Shown piece by piece: positions 1-8,792 of a DNA stretch of 60,667 nucleotides. The notes under the pieces are model-generated. The model did not search any database. It was not told where the DNA came from and worked only from the letters and a program-made list of their open reading frames with translations. The stretch comes from Gammaproteobacteria bacterium SG8_30 (lineage in GTDB: Bacteria; Pseudomonadota; Gammaproteobacteria; Steroidobacterales; Steroidobacteraceae): the NCBI GenBank assembly GCA_001303245.1, contig LJNS01000011.1, forward strand, positions 1 to 60,667, read 5' to 3'. Position 1 is the stretch's first letter; each line of letters starts with the position of its first letter. A program made the position numbers and the translations under genes.

Positions 1-132
1 TCCGTTCATCGCGAGCTGGGGCAGGTCCAGGTCTGCCCACCGGCGACACCGCGGACAGAAGCAGGCGAGCTGGTAGCCGTGACGGAAAAGATCCGAAAGC
101 GTCGCAAGGCGAATCGGGTTGACGGTAGCCAT
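1..132 (-). CDS. Partial small zinc-ribbon-like protein (3' end outside window)
   Basis: Only the first 44 codons are inside the window; the gene reads leftwards off the edge. It starts at an ATG and encodes MATVNPIRLATLSDLFRHGY followed by a CPRC pair (Cys-x-x-Cys) and a run of Arg, Trp and Asp. One Cys-x-x-Cys knuckle near residue 29 suggests half of a zinc ribbon; a second pair would have to lie beyond the edge. No family can be named from so little sequence. It lies downstream of, and in the same direction as, the exonuclease-fold gene, but a strong hairpin separates them. Confidence 0.55.
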   Translation of the reverse strand, partial: MATVNPIRLATLSDLFRHGYQLACFCPRCRRWADLDLPQLAMNG

Positions 133-149
133 GGCGCGCAGTGTGTACG

Positions 150-180
150 CCGGGGTGGCTCAGCACGTGAGCCACCCCGG
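150..180 (-). terminator. Perfect 13-bp hairpin, likely transcription terminator
   Basis: The arms CCGGGGTGGCTCA (150-162) and TGAGCCACCCCGG (168-180) are perfectly complementary around a 5-nt loop. It lies 38 nt past the stop of the upstream minus-strand gene. No U-tract follows, so termination strength is uncertain. Confidence 0.5.
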
Positions 181-218
181 GGAACCTGTTGCGCCCGGCC
201 CTCCCGGGCACGACCCGG

Positions 219-1370
219 CTAGTCTCTGAATTCCAAGTTGGCCGCCACTGCGCCATGGTCCGACGGCCAGAGGCCCCGGCCAGGCGGCCGTGTTTTGAAG
301 TTCACCGTCGAACCCAGGACTCTTGCCTGCTTGACCTTGTTGGGGACGAGGCTGCTCCAGATCAGGTCAACCCTCTCATGGTGCCCTGACTGCCGATTCG
401 ACAGATCAGCAGCCTGACAACAACTCAGCCCGGCGACATGACCCGGGCGATGCAACCAGACGTCCGTGAGGCCGGCAAGCGTCAACTGCACGTAAGGGTT
501 CGGCACGCTTTCTGGAAGACCCGGAATGACAGGGCCAGGTAGGACCGTGGGATCGTTCGGATCGGAATTGAAATCCCCGACCAGGACCACCGGCAATCCC
601 AGCGGACCCAGCGCATCCAGAGTCTGAACAAGCTGCAAAGCCTGCAATGCCTGAAAGACGGGTGCAGGACTACGCGTCTCGAGGTGGGTATTGACGAAAA
701 GGAATGGCGCCCCACCGACTACTGCGGTGGCGGCCACGAAGCCACGTTCGATGTTGACTCCCAGGTCCGGCAGTGGAATGACAGCGCTGTAGTTACAGCC
801 GTCGCCGGAGGGTCGCGGACAGAATTGCTGGACCAGAACCCTGGGCAACGGCTCGGCCAGCACGTCGTGCCGTGCGAGGATCACGTCGCGGTCGATGACC
901 GACACCAGCACCGGCAGACCGCTCGGCAGTACGAGTGGCAAGTCGACATTCAGATTCTCCACCTCCGCCACCACGCGGTAGGAGCCGCCCAAGTTGTCGA
1001 CAGTTGCCCGCAGGTGATCATTCAGTGCGCCCGCGATCAACGGATCACCACAACCGTCAGGGACACCAGGAAATAGTGGCTGGCAGCTGAAGGCAAATAC
1101 CTCCTGCAAGCCCACGAGATGAGGCGAACGATCGGCAATTTCCTCGGCGAGTGCGGAAAGCCTCTCCTGCGGTCGATTCGCGGCGACCTGACCGAGCGCC
1201 GTGAGTACTCGTTCGAAGAATTCCTCCTGAGAAATTCCGGGTTCTACCAGTGGCGCGATGTCGGCACCCAGGTACTGGTTCTGGGTCATCACATCGATGT
1301 CGGCCGGAATCGCGGCCGGACTGAACAGTATCGACATGGAAACAATGGCCAGGCGAGAGCCCGTCTTCAT
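219..1370 (-). CDS. Secreted endonuclease/exonuclease/phosphatase-family protein
   Basis: A 383-residue protein of the EEP (DNase I-like, metal-dependent phosphodiesterase) fold. The start at 1370 is chosen because GAGAAGGGGA lies just upstream and it gives a clean signal peptide (residues 1-23, MKTGSRLAIV then a hydrophobic stretch ending in AIPA). Fold motifs in order: TQNQYLG near 29, GLQEVF with the metal-binding Glu at 90, NTHLE at 227-231, GDFNSD at 265-270 and the C-terminal SDHG near 370. Members of this family cleave nucleic acids, sphingomyelin or inositol phosphates, and sequence alone does not tell which. Several Cys pairs suggest disulphides and an extracytoplasmic location. It appears to be a single-gene unit. 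Confidence 0.8.
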   Translation of the reverse strand: MKTGSRLAIVSMSILFSPAAIPADIDVMTQNQYLGADIAPLVEPGISQEEFFERVLTALGQVAANRPQERLSALAEEIADRSPHLVGLQEVFAFSCQPLFPGVPDGCGDPLIAGALNDHLRATVDNLGGSYRVVAEVENLNVDLPLVLPSGLPVLVSVIDRDVILARHDVLAEPLPRVLVQQFCPRPSGDGCNYSAVIPLPDLGVNIERGFVAATAVVGGAPFLFVNTHLETRSPAPVFQALQALQLVQTLDALGPLGLPVVLVGDFNSDPNDPTVLPGPVIPGLPESVPNPYVQLTLAGLTDVWLHRPGHVAGLSCCQAADLSNRQSGHHERVDLIWSSLVPNKVKQARVLGSTVNFKTRPPGRGLWPSDHGAVAANLEFRD

Positions 1371-1511
1371 GATTCGTCCCCTTCTCGTTATAGGCCCAGA
1401 TCCTGGCAGGCCCGGGTTGTTCTCCTGGCCGGCGCGAAACCGGCAGCGCCAGCGCGCTTCCGCCGGCCGCATCGACGCAAGCCGGCGGCTTCCTGGTTTA
1501 CATAAGCCAAG

Positions 1512-1858
1512 TCACCAGTTCTTCGGGCCGCTCTTGACCGTCACCTCGCCGGAACCCGTGGCCATCATGTGGCAGTTGAGGCAACTGCCCTTGTGCTTGG
1601 TGATGAATGGCAACTCTTGCAGTCGTCCGGAATGACCTCGACCTTGCCGTCGATGTTCCGGTGCTTCAATGCCGCCAGCTTGTTCTTCAGGCTCATGGCG
1701 CCGGTGTGGCACGAGACGCAACCCTCGGGCGCCTCGTCCGGGCTCGTGATGCCCGGCAGGTCGGGAAGGTCTTCCGCGGCGGCCGGCACTGCACCCATCC
1801 AGCCACCGACTGCCATGACGACGGTCAGTGCTGCGATCCAAGGCTCGAGTGCTCTCAT
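1512..1858 (-). pseudogene. Small triheme c-type cytochrome with a frameshift
   Basis: The reading frame opens with ATG at 1858 behind a strong GGAGGAGAAT ribosome site and a signal peptide (residues 1-28, ending AAAAE). It then shows CVSCH at 47-51 and CKSCH at 80-84. Just after the second haem site the frame becomes nonsense, while the -1 frame continues sensibly with ITKHKGSCLNCH and ends GPKNW then TGA at 1512. The combined product would be a periplasmic cytochrome of about 115 residues with three CxxCH sites. The break lies at about 1590-1607. There is no obvious slippery heptamer, so a recent mutation or a sequencing error is more likely than programmed frameshifting. It starts 16 nt after the hydroxylase-family gene, so the two probably share a transcript. 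Confidence 0.65.
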
Positions 1859-1874
1859 GGGATTCTCCTCCAAA

Positions 1875-2576
1875 TCAACGCGCAATGCGGACGCTGCCGC
1901 CCGTTCCGGCGGCGACGGGTCGCCAAAGCGTACCGAACAGCAGGTCCCCGATGGGGTAGGTGATGTTGAAGTTGTAACGCGCCATCAGGCGCGGGTCGTG
2001 ATGGACCTGGTGCAGGCGGCGCAGGCGGCGCACAAGTACGAGACGGCCCGCCACGCTGTCCTGCGGCAGGTGGTAGACGAGGTGCAAAGCCTCGTAGTTG
2101 AGGAAGTAGGCCATCGCCGTCATCACGAAGAGCCACGCGACGTTCGGCGTAGCGAGCCACGCGAGCAGCAAGCCGACCGGCAACGCGAAGGCCACGAGAA
2201 AGAAGCTGATCATCACCGCGGGGAACAGCACGGCCTTCAGATCGCGGGTCGACTCGAGAGCCATGTGGCGATCCGTGAAGAACCGGTGATGCTGGCCCGC
2301 ATGTCGCTCGTAGACGATCTGCAGCCCCCTGCGAGGATGATGCATGGGTCCTCTGTGGCCGAAGTACTCGGCCAGGTTGGCGTACAGAAACGTGAGCGGA
2401 ACTGCGAGCCACTCCAGCGGACGGACGTGCTCGAGCGAGAGGATCGAGACCCCGATCACGACACAGCCGAGGCCGAAGGTGAAGCACAGGTGCACGAGGC
2501 CGCGGTACTGCGGGCCTATGCTGTCCCGGCGGTACGCGGCGCGGAAACTGTCGACCTGTCGCTCAGCAAGATCCAA
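1875..2576 (-). CDS. Fatty acid hydroxylase/sterol desaturase family membrane protein
   Basis: A 233-residue polytopic protein with the His clusters of the FA_hydroxylase superfamily (di-iron, membrane-bound): HRGPMHH near 72, HAGQHH near 92, HLVYH near 165 and HQVHHDP near 187. At least four hydrophobic segments lie between them. This family hydroxylates or desaturates fatty acyl chains, sterols or carotenoids at the membrane; the substrate here is not evident. The start is TTG at 2576 with GAGGGGG upstream. It is followed closely by the frameshifted cytochrome, so the two may be co-transcribed. Confidence 0.8.
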   Translation of the reverse strand: MDLAERQVDSFRAAYRRDSIGPQYRGLVHLCFTFGLGCVVIGVSILSLEHVRPLEWLAVPLTFLYANLAEYFGHRGPMHHPRRGLQIVYERHAGQHHRFFTDRHMALESTRDLKAVLFPAVMISFFLVAFALPVGLLLAWLATPNVAWLFVMTAMAYFLNYEALHLVYHLPQDSVAGRLVLVRRLRRLHQVHHDPRLMARYNFNITYPIGDLLFGTLWRPVAAGTGGSVRIAR

Positions 2577-2720
2577 GCAGACCCCCTCGAGCGTAGCCTG
2601 TCCGATGTTGCACCGCGTTATCCATATGGACTTTCACGGGGAAAGGTCCGGCAGCACGCCGGCGACTTGGCGGGGGCCCGACGTGCCCGCCGACGAGCCG
2701 TCCGTGGCCCGCAACGCTGC

Positions 2721-3839
2721 TCATCGCCCGGCCGCGGTGATCAGATAGACGGCGAACGTCGCGAGCCAGTGCCCGCCCTCGTAGTGTTCACCGGTGACCG
2801 CGGGCAGCGCGGCCTCGGCGTGCTCCGAGGCCGCCTCGAGCAGCGAACGGCGTCGCGGATCTGCGTCGGCCAGGGCGGTCGCCACGCCCTGGAGCATCCA
2901 CGCCCTGCTGAGGTTGAGTCCGTCGATGTGCGCAAGCTTGGGGTCCGAACGGTCCGTGACGACGCCGGGCCTCAGCCAGGTCGTCGAGCCGTCAGACGGA
3001 ATCCCCGGCAGGAAAGCAGACAGCCAGCGCCCGAATTCCTTCGCGTCCAGTACCCGGCGCATGAGATCCGCTTCCGCGAGGCAAGGCGAAAGGAAGTCCT
3101 CCCCCGAAGGCTCGTAGCCGAGCGGGCAGTCGCGGTCGAGCAGATAGAACTCGCGCGCCTTCGCGTCAATGAGCGCCCGCATGGCCTCGTTGCCGGCCGC
3201 CAGCGCCCAGTCGCGGACGAGGCCGAAAGCGAAGGCGGTCTGCGAATGCTCGCCCACGCGAATCGGGTAGTGCAGCCGGGGCAGCCACGTCGCGAACCTG
3301 AGCGCGGCCTCCTGCTCCAATGGCTCGATCGTCCTTGCCCAGACTGTCGCGTCCGGGTCCTCCCACTGGCGAAGCTCGGCGGCGAGTTGCAGCAGCCAGC
3401 CAAGGCCGTAAGGTCGCTCGAAGGAAGCACGGCCCGGGCCGCGGACATACTCCAGTTCTCCCGCCATGTTGGCCGAGGTGAGGCTCAGGCCCAGCGCAGC
3501 GCGCGCCTGGGCCGCGAAAGCCGCGCCGGGAAAGGTCCGGGCGAGTCGCGCCAGGAGCCAATGACCGTGCACGGACGAATGCCAGTCGTAACACCCGTAA
3601 AACGCCGGGGTGAGTTGGCGCGGCGGCCGCGCATCCTCATCGGACTGAAGCACGTGCGACAGCTTGTTCGGGTATTCCCGGTGCACGCAGTCGAGTGCCA
3701 GCCGGGCAAAGCGTGCCGCCGCCGACTCGTCAACCTGGACAGACGCTGGCTTCATCTCGACGGACTCCACTGCCTGCGCTGGCGACTCGAAGGCCACGCC
3801 GACCACGAACGCGACGACGACGACGCCGAACCGGATCAT
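2721..3839 (-). CDS. DUF2891 family secreted protein
   Basis: A 372-residue protein with an N-terminal signal peptide (MIRFGVVVVAFVVGVAFESP, cleavage near AQA). The DUF2891 hallmark FYGCYDWHSSVHGHW is near residue 80 and further conserved blocks follow (GWLLQLAAEL, EHSQTAFAFGL, GEDFLSPC). The helical, repeat-like sequence and conserved Trp/His/Asp resemble alpha/alpha-barrel glycosidase-like proteins, but no activity is established for the family. It is the last gene of a probable three-gene minus-strand unit: DUF819 protein, 39-residue membrane peptide, DUF2891. Confidence 0.8.
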   Translation of the reverse strand: MIRFGVVVVAFVVGVAFESPAQAVESVEMKPASVQVDESAAARFARLALDCVHREYPNKLSHVLQSDEDARPPRQLTPAFYGCYDWHSSVHGHWLLARLARTFPGAAFAAQARAALGLSLTSANMAGELEYVRGPGRASFERPYGLGWLLQLAAELRQWEDPDATVWARTIEPLEQEAALRFATWLPRLHYPIRVGEHSQTAFAFGLVRDWALAAGNEAMRALIDAKAREFYLLDRDCPLGYEPSGEDFLSPCLAEADLMRRVLDAKEFGRWLSAFLPGIPSDGSTTWLRPGVVTDRSDPKLAHIDGLNLSRAWMLQGVATALADADPRRRSLLEAASEHAEAALPAVTGEHYEGGHWLATFAVYLITAAGR

Positions 3840-3909
3840 CTCTCGACAGCGGTCCCGGCGCTCAGTCCATCGGGCGCCAGGGTCGGAGCCGGGTCCGCAC
3901 TCCCCCGGC

Positions 3910-4029
3910 TCACCCTCCCCCCGTCAGTCCGTGCCAGAACATCCGGGCGCTCAGGTAGATGAACGCCATGTAGAAGACGACGAGGGCGGCGTAGACGACG
4001 GCGGCGATGACACTCTGCAGGACGCGCAT
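3910..4029 (-). CDS. Putative 39-residue single-span membrane peptide
   Basis: An open frame from ATG at 4029 to TGA at 3912-3910 encodes MRVLQSVIAAVVYAALVVFY and then about 19 further residues ending in GLTGGG. Residues 5-28 are strongly hydrophobic, consistent with one transmembrane helix. It fills the space between the DUF819 gene (ends 4131) and the DUF2891 gene (starts 3839) on the same strand. The ribosome site is weak (AGTGAGAG). It looks like a real small gene because the coding is hydrophobic with few rare residues, but it is too short to be sure. It may be an accessory peptide of the DUF819 transporter. Confidence 0.45.
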   Translation of the reverse strand: MRVLQSVIAAVVYAALVVFYMAFIYLSARMFWHGLTGGG

Positions 4030-4130
4030 CGAGGGCGGCTCTCACTCGAATCGATGAAGACTGTGTCGCCCGATGCTGCCAGCCGCCGACACGGCTGGCA
4101 AGGCGCAGCAGATCGACCCGCCTCCCCGCC

Positions 4131-5321
4131 TCAGGCGCCGGCGACCGCCTTCAGCAGGGCCATGCAGACGAGCCCGGCATAGGTCCCCATGACGTACCCG
4201 GCCACTGCGAGCAGCACACCTACCGGCGCGAGGCTCGGGTGGAACGCGGATGCGACGATCGGCGCGCTTGCGGCGCCGCCGATGTTGGCCTGCGACCCGA
4301 CCGCGACGAAGAATACCGGCGCACGAATCAGCCGGGCCACCGCGAGCAGTACGCCGACGTGGCACAGCATCCACACGGCACCCACCGCCACGAGGATCGG
4401 CGCCTCGCGCATCTCCCTGAAGTCGGCGTGCGCGCCGATGCTGGCTACCAGAACGTAGAGCATCAGCGAGCCCATCTTCGACGCACCCGCCCCCTCGAGC
4501 CGGCGGACCGGCGTGAAGGACAGGACCACGGCAAGCGTCGTCACCACGATGAACTTCCACACCGTCGCCGAGAAGAGCGGCGCAAATTCGCCGAGCACCC
4601 TTCCGGCGAGCGTCGCGAGCCACATACCTCCGAATGCGAGTGCCGCCATCAGCACCAGGTCGACCAGTTGCGGAACACGCGTGGTCCTGGCCTCGAACTC
4701 GGCAACGCGACGCTTCAGATCCTCTATCGCGGTGGTGTCGGCTCCCATCCACCGGTCGATGCGGCCGGACTGGCCGGCGAGATAGAGCAGCACGCCCATC
4801 CACACGTTCGCGACGGCGACGTCGACGATCACCATCATGGCGAACATGCCGTCGGAGGTTCCCGCCATCTGCGCCAGGGCCACCATGTTGGCCCCGCCTC
4901 CGATCCAGCTCCCGCTCAAGGCCGTCATTCCCTGCCACGTGTCGGGTGGCACCATGCCCGAGAACAGCCACAGGGCAGCCGGAGCCCCGATGACGACGCC
5001 GGCGGTACCGGCGAGCAGCATGATGAGCGCCTTCGGCCCGAGCCGGAGGATGCCGGGCACGTCGAGCGCCAGGATCAACAGCACGAGGCTCGCCGGCAGC
5101 AGGAAGGTCTTGATCCAGTCGTACAGCGGCGAGCTGCCCGGGAGGACACCGAGGGTCGTCAGGGTCGTCGGGATGAAATAGCAGAATACGAGTTGTGGTA
5201 CGACGCTGAACAGTCGCCGCCCCGGCCCGGTCTGCGCGAACCAGAAGATCGCGGCGAGCACGGCCAGCAGCACGGCGAGAATGCCTGCGGGTTCCGTCAC
5301 CCATGCCGTCTTTTCTTCCAT
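4131..5321 (-). CDS. DUF819 family integral membrane protein
   Basis: A 396-residue protein with about ten hydrophobic segments. It matches the DUF819 family through the Gly-rich signature SGSWIGGGANMVALAQ near residue 124 and a related block, GSQANIGGAASAPIVAS, in the second half. This internal similarity suggests an inverted repeat, as in secondary transporters. ATG at 5321 is preferred over an upstream start because GAGGGA lies 9-14 nt before it. A charged cytoplasmic linker (DLKRRVAEFEARTTR) joins the halves. No substrate is known for the family. It heads the unit with the 39-residue peptide and DUF2891. Confidence 0.8.
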   Translation of the reverse strand: MEEKTAWVTEPAGILAVLLAVLAAIFWFAQTGPGRRLFSVVPQLVFCYFIPTTLTTLGVLPGSSPLYDWIKTFLLPASLVLLILALDVPGILRLGPKALIMLLAGTAGVVIGAPAALWLFSGMVPPDTWQGMTALSGSWIGGGANMVALAQMAGTSDGMFAMMVIVDVAVANVWMGVLLYLAGQSGRIDRWMGADTTAIEDLKRRVAEFEARTTRVPQLVDLVLMAALAFGGMWLATLAGRVLGEFAPLFSATVWKFIVVTTLAVVLSFTPVRRLEGAGASKMGSLMLYVLVASIGAHADFREMREAPILVAVGAVWMLCHVGVLLAVARLIRAPVFFVAVGSQANIGGAASAPIVASAFHPSLAPVGVLLAVAGYVMGTYAGLVCMALLKAVAGA

Positions 5322-5453
5322 TCGACCGGTCCCTCGTGGGTCATCAACCCGTTGTGCATACACGATGCGCCGTGCGCCGTCCACGGTTTGGCTGGAGCGA
5401 ACGGTTCCGCTAGCCTTGCGGGATCGCCAACCTCAACTCATGGAGAAACCGCA

Positions 5454-6290
5454 ATGAACCGCAGCCTGGGTGCCGTGCCGGCCCTGATATCGATCCTGGC
5501 CGCCGGCGATGCCTGCGCCGGAGTCGTGATCGAGTCGGCTACCGTGGACACCCGCGACGGCTCCTCGCGCCCCGAGCAGAAGCTCTACGTGCAGGACGGA
5601 GCGGCGCGGGTCGAGCAGCCGGCCGAGGGGCCCGGCGGGGAGTACATGATCTTCAGGGACGACGTCTTGTACGTGGTCGAGCCGGACAAGAAGTCCTACG
5701 TGACGCTCGATCGGGAGACGATCCAGGCCGTGGGCGGTGCCGTCAACGACGCCATGTCCCGCATGCGCGAGGAACTCGCCAAGCTGCCGCCGGAGCAGCG
5801 CGCGATGGTCGAGCAGATGATGGGCTCGAAGGCCGGCGCGATGATGAACCCGGGCAGCACTCCGCCGCCGCCGATAGCAGCACGAGACACCGGGCGTACA
5901 GACGAGGCGGCGGGACGCCGGTGCAAGGTCTGGGAGCTGCAGCGCGACGGCGAGGTGTTCGAGGAACTGTGCGTCGTGGACTTCTCGGAGGTGCCCGGGC
6001 AGGAGGATCTCAGGGCCCTGGCAAGTCGCATGAACTCCCTGCTGCAGGAGCTCTCCGACACCCTCTCGCAGCTCGGCGTGAATCCGCAGGACTTCGAGTC
6101 GATGCGGGACGTGGGCGGATATCCCATCCGTAGCCGCGACGTCGTACGGGGCCAGCCCGCGTCGAAGGAGACCGTCCTCACCGACTGGCGCGAAGAATCC
6201 CTTCCGGCGACGCTCTTTGCGGTCCCCGAGGGCTTCGAGCGGCGCGACCTGCGCGCCGAGCTCGAGCGGGCGACCGATCGCCCCGACTGA
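5454..6290 (+). CDS. Secreted DUF4412-like protein
   Basis: A 278-residue protein starting at ATG 5454 behind GGAGA, with a signal peptide ending near ACA-GVVIE (residues 1-22). The body resembles DUF4412 proteins: a first strand ESATVDTR, KLYVQDGAARVEQ, then MIFRDDVLYVVEPDKKSYVTLD. A Met/Gln-rich helical section (residues 100-130) contains EQRAMVEQMMGSKAG. Two Cys in the second half (CKVWE and LCVVDF) could form a disulphide. The family binds no known ligand and the fold is probably LolA/LolB-like. It reads away from the DUF819 gene across a short divergent promoter region. Confidence 0.65.
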   Translation: MNRSLGAVPALISILAAGDACAGVVIESATVDTRDGSSRPEQKLYVQDGAARVEQPAEGPGGEYMIFRDDVLYVVEPDKKSYVTLDRETIQAVGGAVNDAMSRMREELAKLPPEQRAMVEQMMGSKAGAMMNPGSTPPPPIAARDTGRTDEAAGRRCKVWELQRDGEVFEELCVVDFSEVPGQEDLRALASRMNSLLQELSDTLSQLGVNPQDFESMRDVGGYPIRSRDVVRGQPASKETVLTDWREESLPATLFAVPEGFERRDLRAELERATDRPD

Positions 6291-6312
6291 CCCCTAGGCG
6301 AGACCGAATCCC

Positions 6313-7542
6313 GTGACCGATCTCGACCTTGACTTCGTTCGTGCACACTTCCCCGCCTTCCGCGAGTCCTCCCTGCGGGGCTTTGCCCACTTCGAAAATG
6401 CCGGGGGTTCCTATGCGTGCCGCCAGGTCGTAGAGAGGCTGGAGCGGTTCTATCGCGAGACCGGCGTGCAGCCCTACTACCCGTCCGCGCCGTCCAGGCG
6501 CGGCGGCGAGCTCATGGACGAGGCCCGGGCGCGGCTTGCACGCTGGCTTGGCGTCGAAGCGGAGGAGCTGCATTTCGGGCCGTCGACCTCCGCCAATACG
6601 TACGTGCTGGCCCAGGCCCTGCGCCAGAGGCTCGAGGCCGGTGACGAGGTCATCGTCACCAACCAGGACCACGAGGCCAACGTCGGCGCCTGGGCGCGGC
6701 TCGCCGAGGCGGGGATCGTGGTACGCGAGTGGCAAGTCGATCCGTCGAGCGGCGAGCTTCGCCGCCACGACCTCGAGACACTGCTCAGTCGACGTACCCG
6801 CGCCGTCGCCTTCACGCATTGTTCCAACGTCGTAGGCAGCGTCCATCCCGTGCGCGAGCTGGCCGACCTCGTGCACGAGGCGGGGGCCTGGGCAATCGTC
6901 GACGGAGTGGCGTTCTGCCCGCACGGGCTGCCCGACCTGGCCGAACTGGGTGCGGACGTCTACCTGTTCTCCCTCTACAAGGTCTACGGTCCCCACCTCG
7001 GCGTGTTCCACATGCGGCCTGATCTCAACGCGGAGCTGCCGAACCAGGGACATTTCTTCAATGCGGACAAAACCCTCGCCCGCTTCACGCCCGCCGGACC
7101 CGACCACCCGCAGATCGCCGCTACCGCGGGCGTCGCCGACTACCTGGACGCCGTCGCGGTGCACCACGGGCTGGGCGAATCCGGAATGACCGAGCGGCGG
7201 GCAGGCGTCAGGCAGCTGTTCCGGCAGCACGAGGCCAGGATCCTGCAGCCGTTGCTCGACTTCCTCACGGCCCATCCTCGAGTTCGCCTGATCGGGTCAG
7301 CCGTCGCGGCGGAGCGAGCGCCGACCGTCGCGTTCACGGTCGAGGGGAGCCGTCCGCACGACCTTGCTGCACGCCTCGCCGAATCAGGCCTCGGACTCGG
7401 TGCCGGGCACTTCTACGCCTACCGACTGATCCAAGCCCTTGGAATCGACGTCGCGCAGGGGGTCCTCCGGGCGTCGCTCGTCCACTACACGTCGGAGCCG
7501 GAAGTCGTGCGACTCATCCAGGCGCTGGGAGCCGCCTTCTGA
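6313..7542 (+). CDS. Class V aminotransferase / cysteine desulfurase-like PLP enzyme
   Basis: A 409-residue fold-type I PLP enzyme related to the cysteine desulfurase group. Visible landmarks are the N-terminal FENAGGSYACRQVVERL, the cofactor-contacting FGPSTSANTYVLAQAL, NQDHEANVGAW, the Asp segment AWAIVDGVAFCPHGLPDL, and the Schiff-base Lys in FSLYKVYGPHLG near residue 222. No Cys appears in the usual catalytic loop near the C-terminus, so it may not be a true desulfurase. It starts at GTG 6313, 22 nt after the DUF4412-like gene, and the two may be co-transcribed. Confidence 0.8.
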   Translation: MTDLDLDFVRAHFPAFRESSLRGFAHFENAGGSYACRQVVERLERFYRETGVQPYYPSAPSRRGGELMDEARARLARWLGVEAEELHFGPSTSANTYVLAQALRQRLEAGDEVIVTNQDHEANVGAWARLAEAGIVVREWQVDPSSGELRRHDLETLLSRRTRAVAFTHCSNVVGSVHPVRELADLVHEAGAWAIVDGVAFCPHGLPDLAELGADVYLFSLYKVYGPHLGVFHMRPDLNAELPNQGHFFNADKTLARFTPAGPDHPQIAATAGVADYLDAVAVHHGLGESGMTERRAGVRQLFRQHEARILQPLLDFLTAHPRVRLIGSAVAAERAPTVAFTVEGSRPHDLAARLAESGLGLGAGHFYAYRLIQALGIDVAQGVLRASLVHYTSEPEVVRLIQALGAAF

Positions 7543-7609
7543 CGAACCGATGGCCGGCGTCGTCCGGATTCGGCCGGCGCAGACCGGGACAGGCCGGAGC
7601 GCTCGACGA

Positions 7610-8551
7610 TCAACTCTGGCCGGCGCCGATCTCCAGCCCTCGGAACGACCGCTGTGTCTCGACGGCAGGATCCCAGATCACGACTCGATTCCGGCCCGCG
7701 CCCTTCGCCAGCAACAAGGCCGTATCGCCACGGTCCACCGACTCCTCGACAGGAACCGACGGGTCCAGCATGGCCAACCCGAACGAGCCGGTGGTACCGA
7801 TCTGGATGCCGCCCGCCCCCCGCGCCAGCGTCGTCGACGCCAGCGTCCGCCGGACGCGCTCGATGACGGTACGGCCCGACACCAGGTCCACGGCCGGCAA
7901 GAGGATCAGGAACTCGTCCCCCCCGTAGCGGAACAGCTTGTCGTAAGGACGCAGGTGCCGCGCGATGCACTGCGCCGCACCCGCGAGCACCTCGTCACCG
8001 ATTCGATGACCGTACGTGTCGTTGACCTCCTTGAAGCGATCCAGGTCCATGAAGGCCAGGCCGCACCGCTGGACACCGCGCTTGACCAGTTCGTGCCACT
8101 CCCGCAGCTCGGGCAGCAGCGCCGATCTGTCGTAGGCGCCGGTCAGCGTGTCGCTCTGGGCGATCGCTGCCTGGATCTCGTGTCGAAGCGAATCGAGCTC
8201 CAGTCGTAGCTTCGAGCTGGCCGTCGCGAGCTCCTCGTAGCAGGTCCGCGAGACCTTCTCGCCTCGCGATGCGGCCTCGAGCAACGCGGCGCCGAGTGCG
8301 TGGAGCCGTTGATGTTCGGCACCCAATGCAGCGAACGAGGGGTGAGCCCGCAGCTCGGCCGGCGCTCTCTCGTGGTACCAGCGGCCGAGGCGGCAATGGC
8401 GATGTCCGCTGTCCGGGTGCTGCCGAGCCTCGGACGGAGAGCAGCATAGAAGCTTGCCGATCAGGTCCTCGTGCCAGTCCGCGTGGTCCTGCCGGGCCTG
8501 GTCGAGCTGCTCGAGGGCATCCTTGAGACCTTCCGACTTCATCCTGAACAT
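7610..8551 (-). CDS. Diguanylate cyclase with N-terminal CZB zinc-sensor domain
   Basis: A 313-residue cytoplasmic protein built like E. coli DgcZ (YdeH). Residues 5-125 form a chemoreceptor zinc-binding (CZB) helical domain. The candidate zinc ligands are H23 (HADWH), C53 in HCRLGRWYH, and H80 and H84 in HQRLHALG. A GGDEF domain follows: FMDLDRFKEVNDTYGH, then RYGGDEF at 208-214. The product-inhibition I-site RPYD (201-204) sits five residues before GGDEF, so feedback control by c-di-GMP is likely retained. The start at 8551 is preferred because GGAG lies about 9 nt upstream; ATGs at 8566 and 8596 are alternatives. In DgcZ, zinc inhibits the cyclase; a similar response here is inference. Confidence 0.85.
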   Translation of the reverse strand: MFRMKSEGLKDALEQLDQARQDHADWHEDLIGKLLCCSPSEARQHPDSGHRHCRLGRWYHERAPAELRAHPSFAALGAEHQRLHALGAALLEAASRGEKVSRTCYEELATASSKLRLELDSLRHEIQAAIAQSDTLTGAYDRSALLPELREWHELVKRGVQRCGLAFMDLDRFKEVNDTYGHRIGDEVLAGAAQCIARHLRPYDKLFRYGGDEFLILLPAVDLVSGRTVIERVRRTLASTTLARGAGGIQIGTTGSFGLAMLDPSVPVEESVDRGDTALLLAKGAGRNRVVIWDPAVETQRSFRGLEIGAGQS

Positions 8552-8792
8552 GAGCGTCCACTCCATGTGCGCATCATGTGTCCAGCATACTGTCATAATG
8601 CTCGGGCGCCGCCCGAATGCAGTTCACGAGCCGGTCGCGCAATCAACGGGAAAAGCCTGCACCGTGAACTGGCTCACTGAATCGAGCCGGAGCGGCATGC
8701 ATTCGGAGCCTCGCGGAACGCCGTGAGTTGGCCTGATGAATGGTGCGCTGCCTCCCACCAGCATGTCCCGGGCCCGCCTACACTGGTCGAGC

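Noticed and set aside
1590..1610. Programmed ribosomal frameshift in the triheme cytochrome
   Set aside because: No slippery heptamer, no internal Shine-Dalgarno-like stimulator and no obvious downstream pseudoknot. Mutation or base-call error is simpler.
1569..3962. A plus-strand open frame of 797 codons across the cytochrome, hydroxylase and DUF2891 genes
   Set aside because: It spans three genes with clear motifs on the other strand. Low-complexity translation with no start-site signal.
6313..7542. True cysteine desulfurase (IscS/SufS)
   Set aside because: The PLP Lys is present, but I find no catalytic Cys in the expected C-terminal loop and no isc/suf neighbours.
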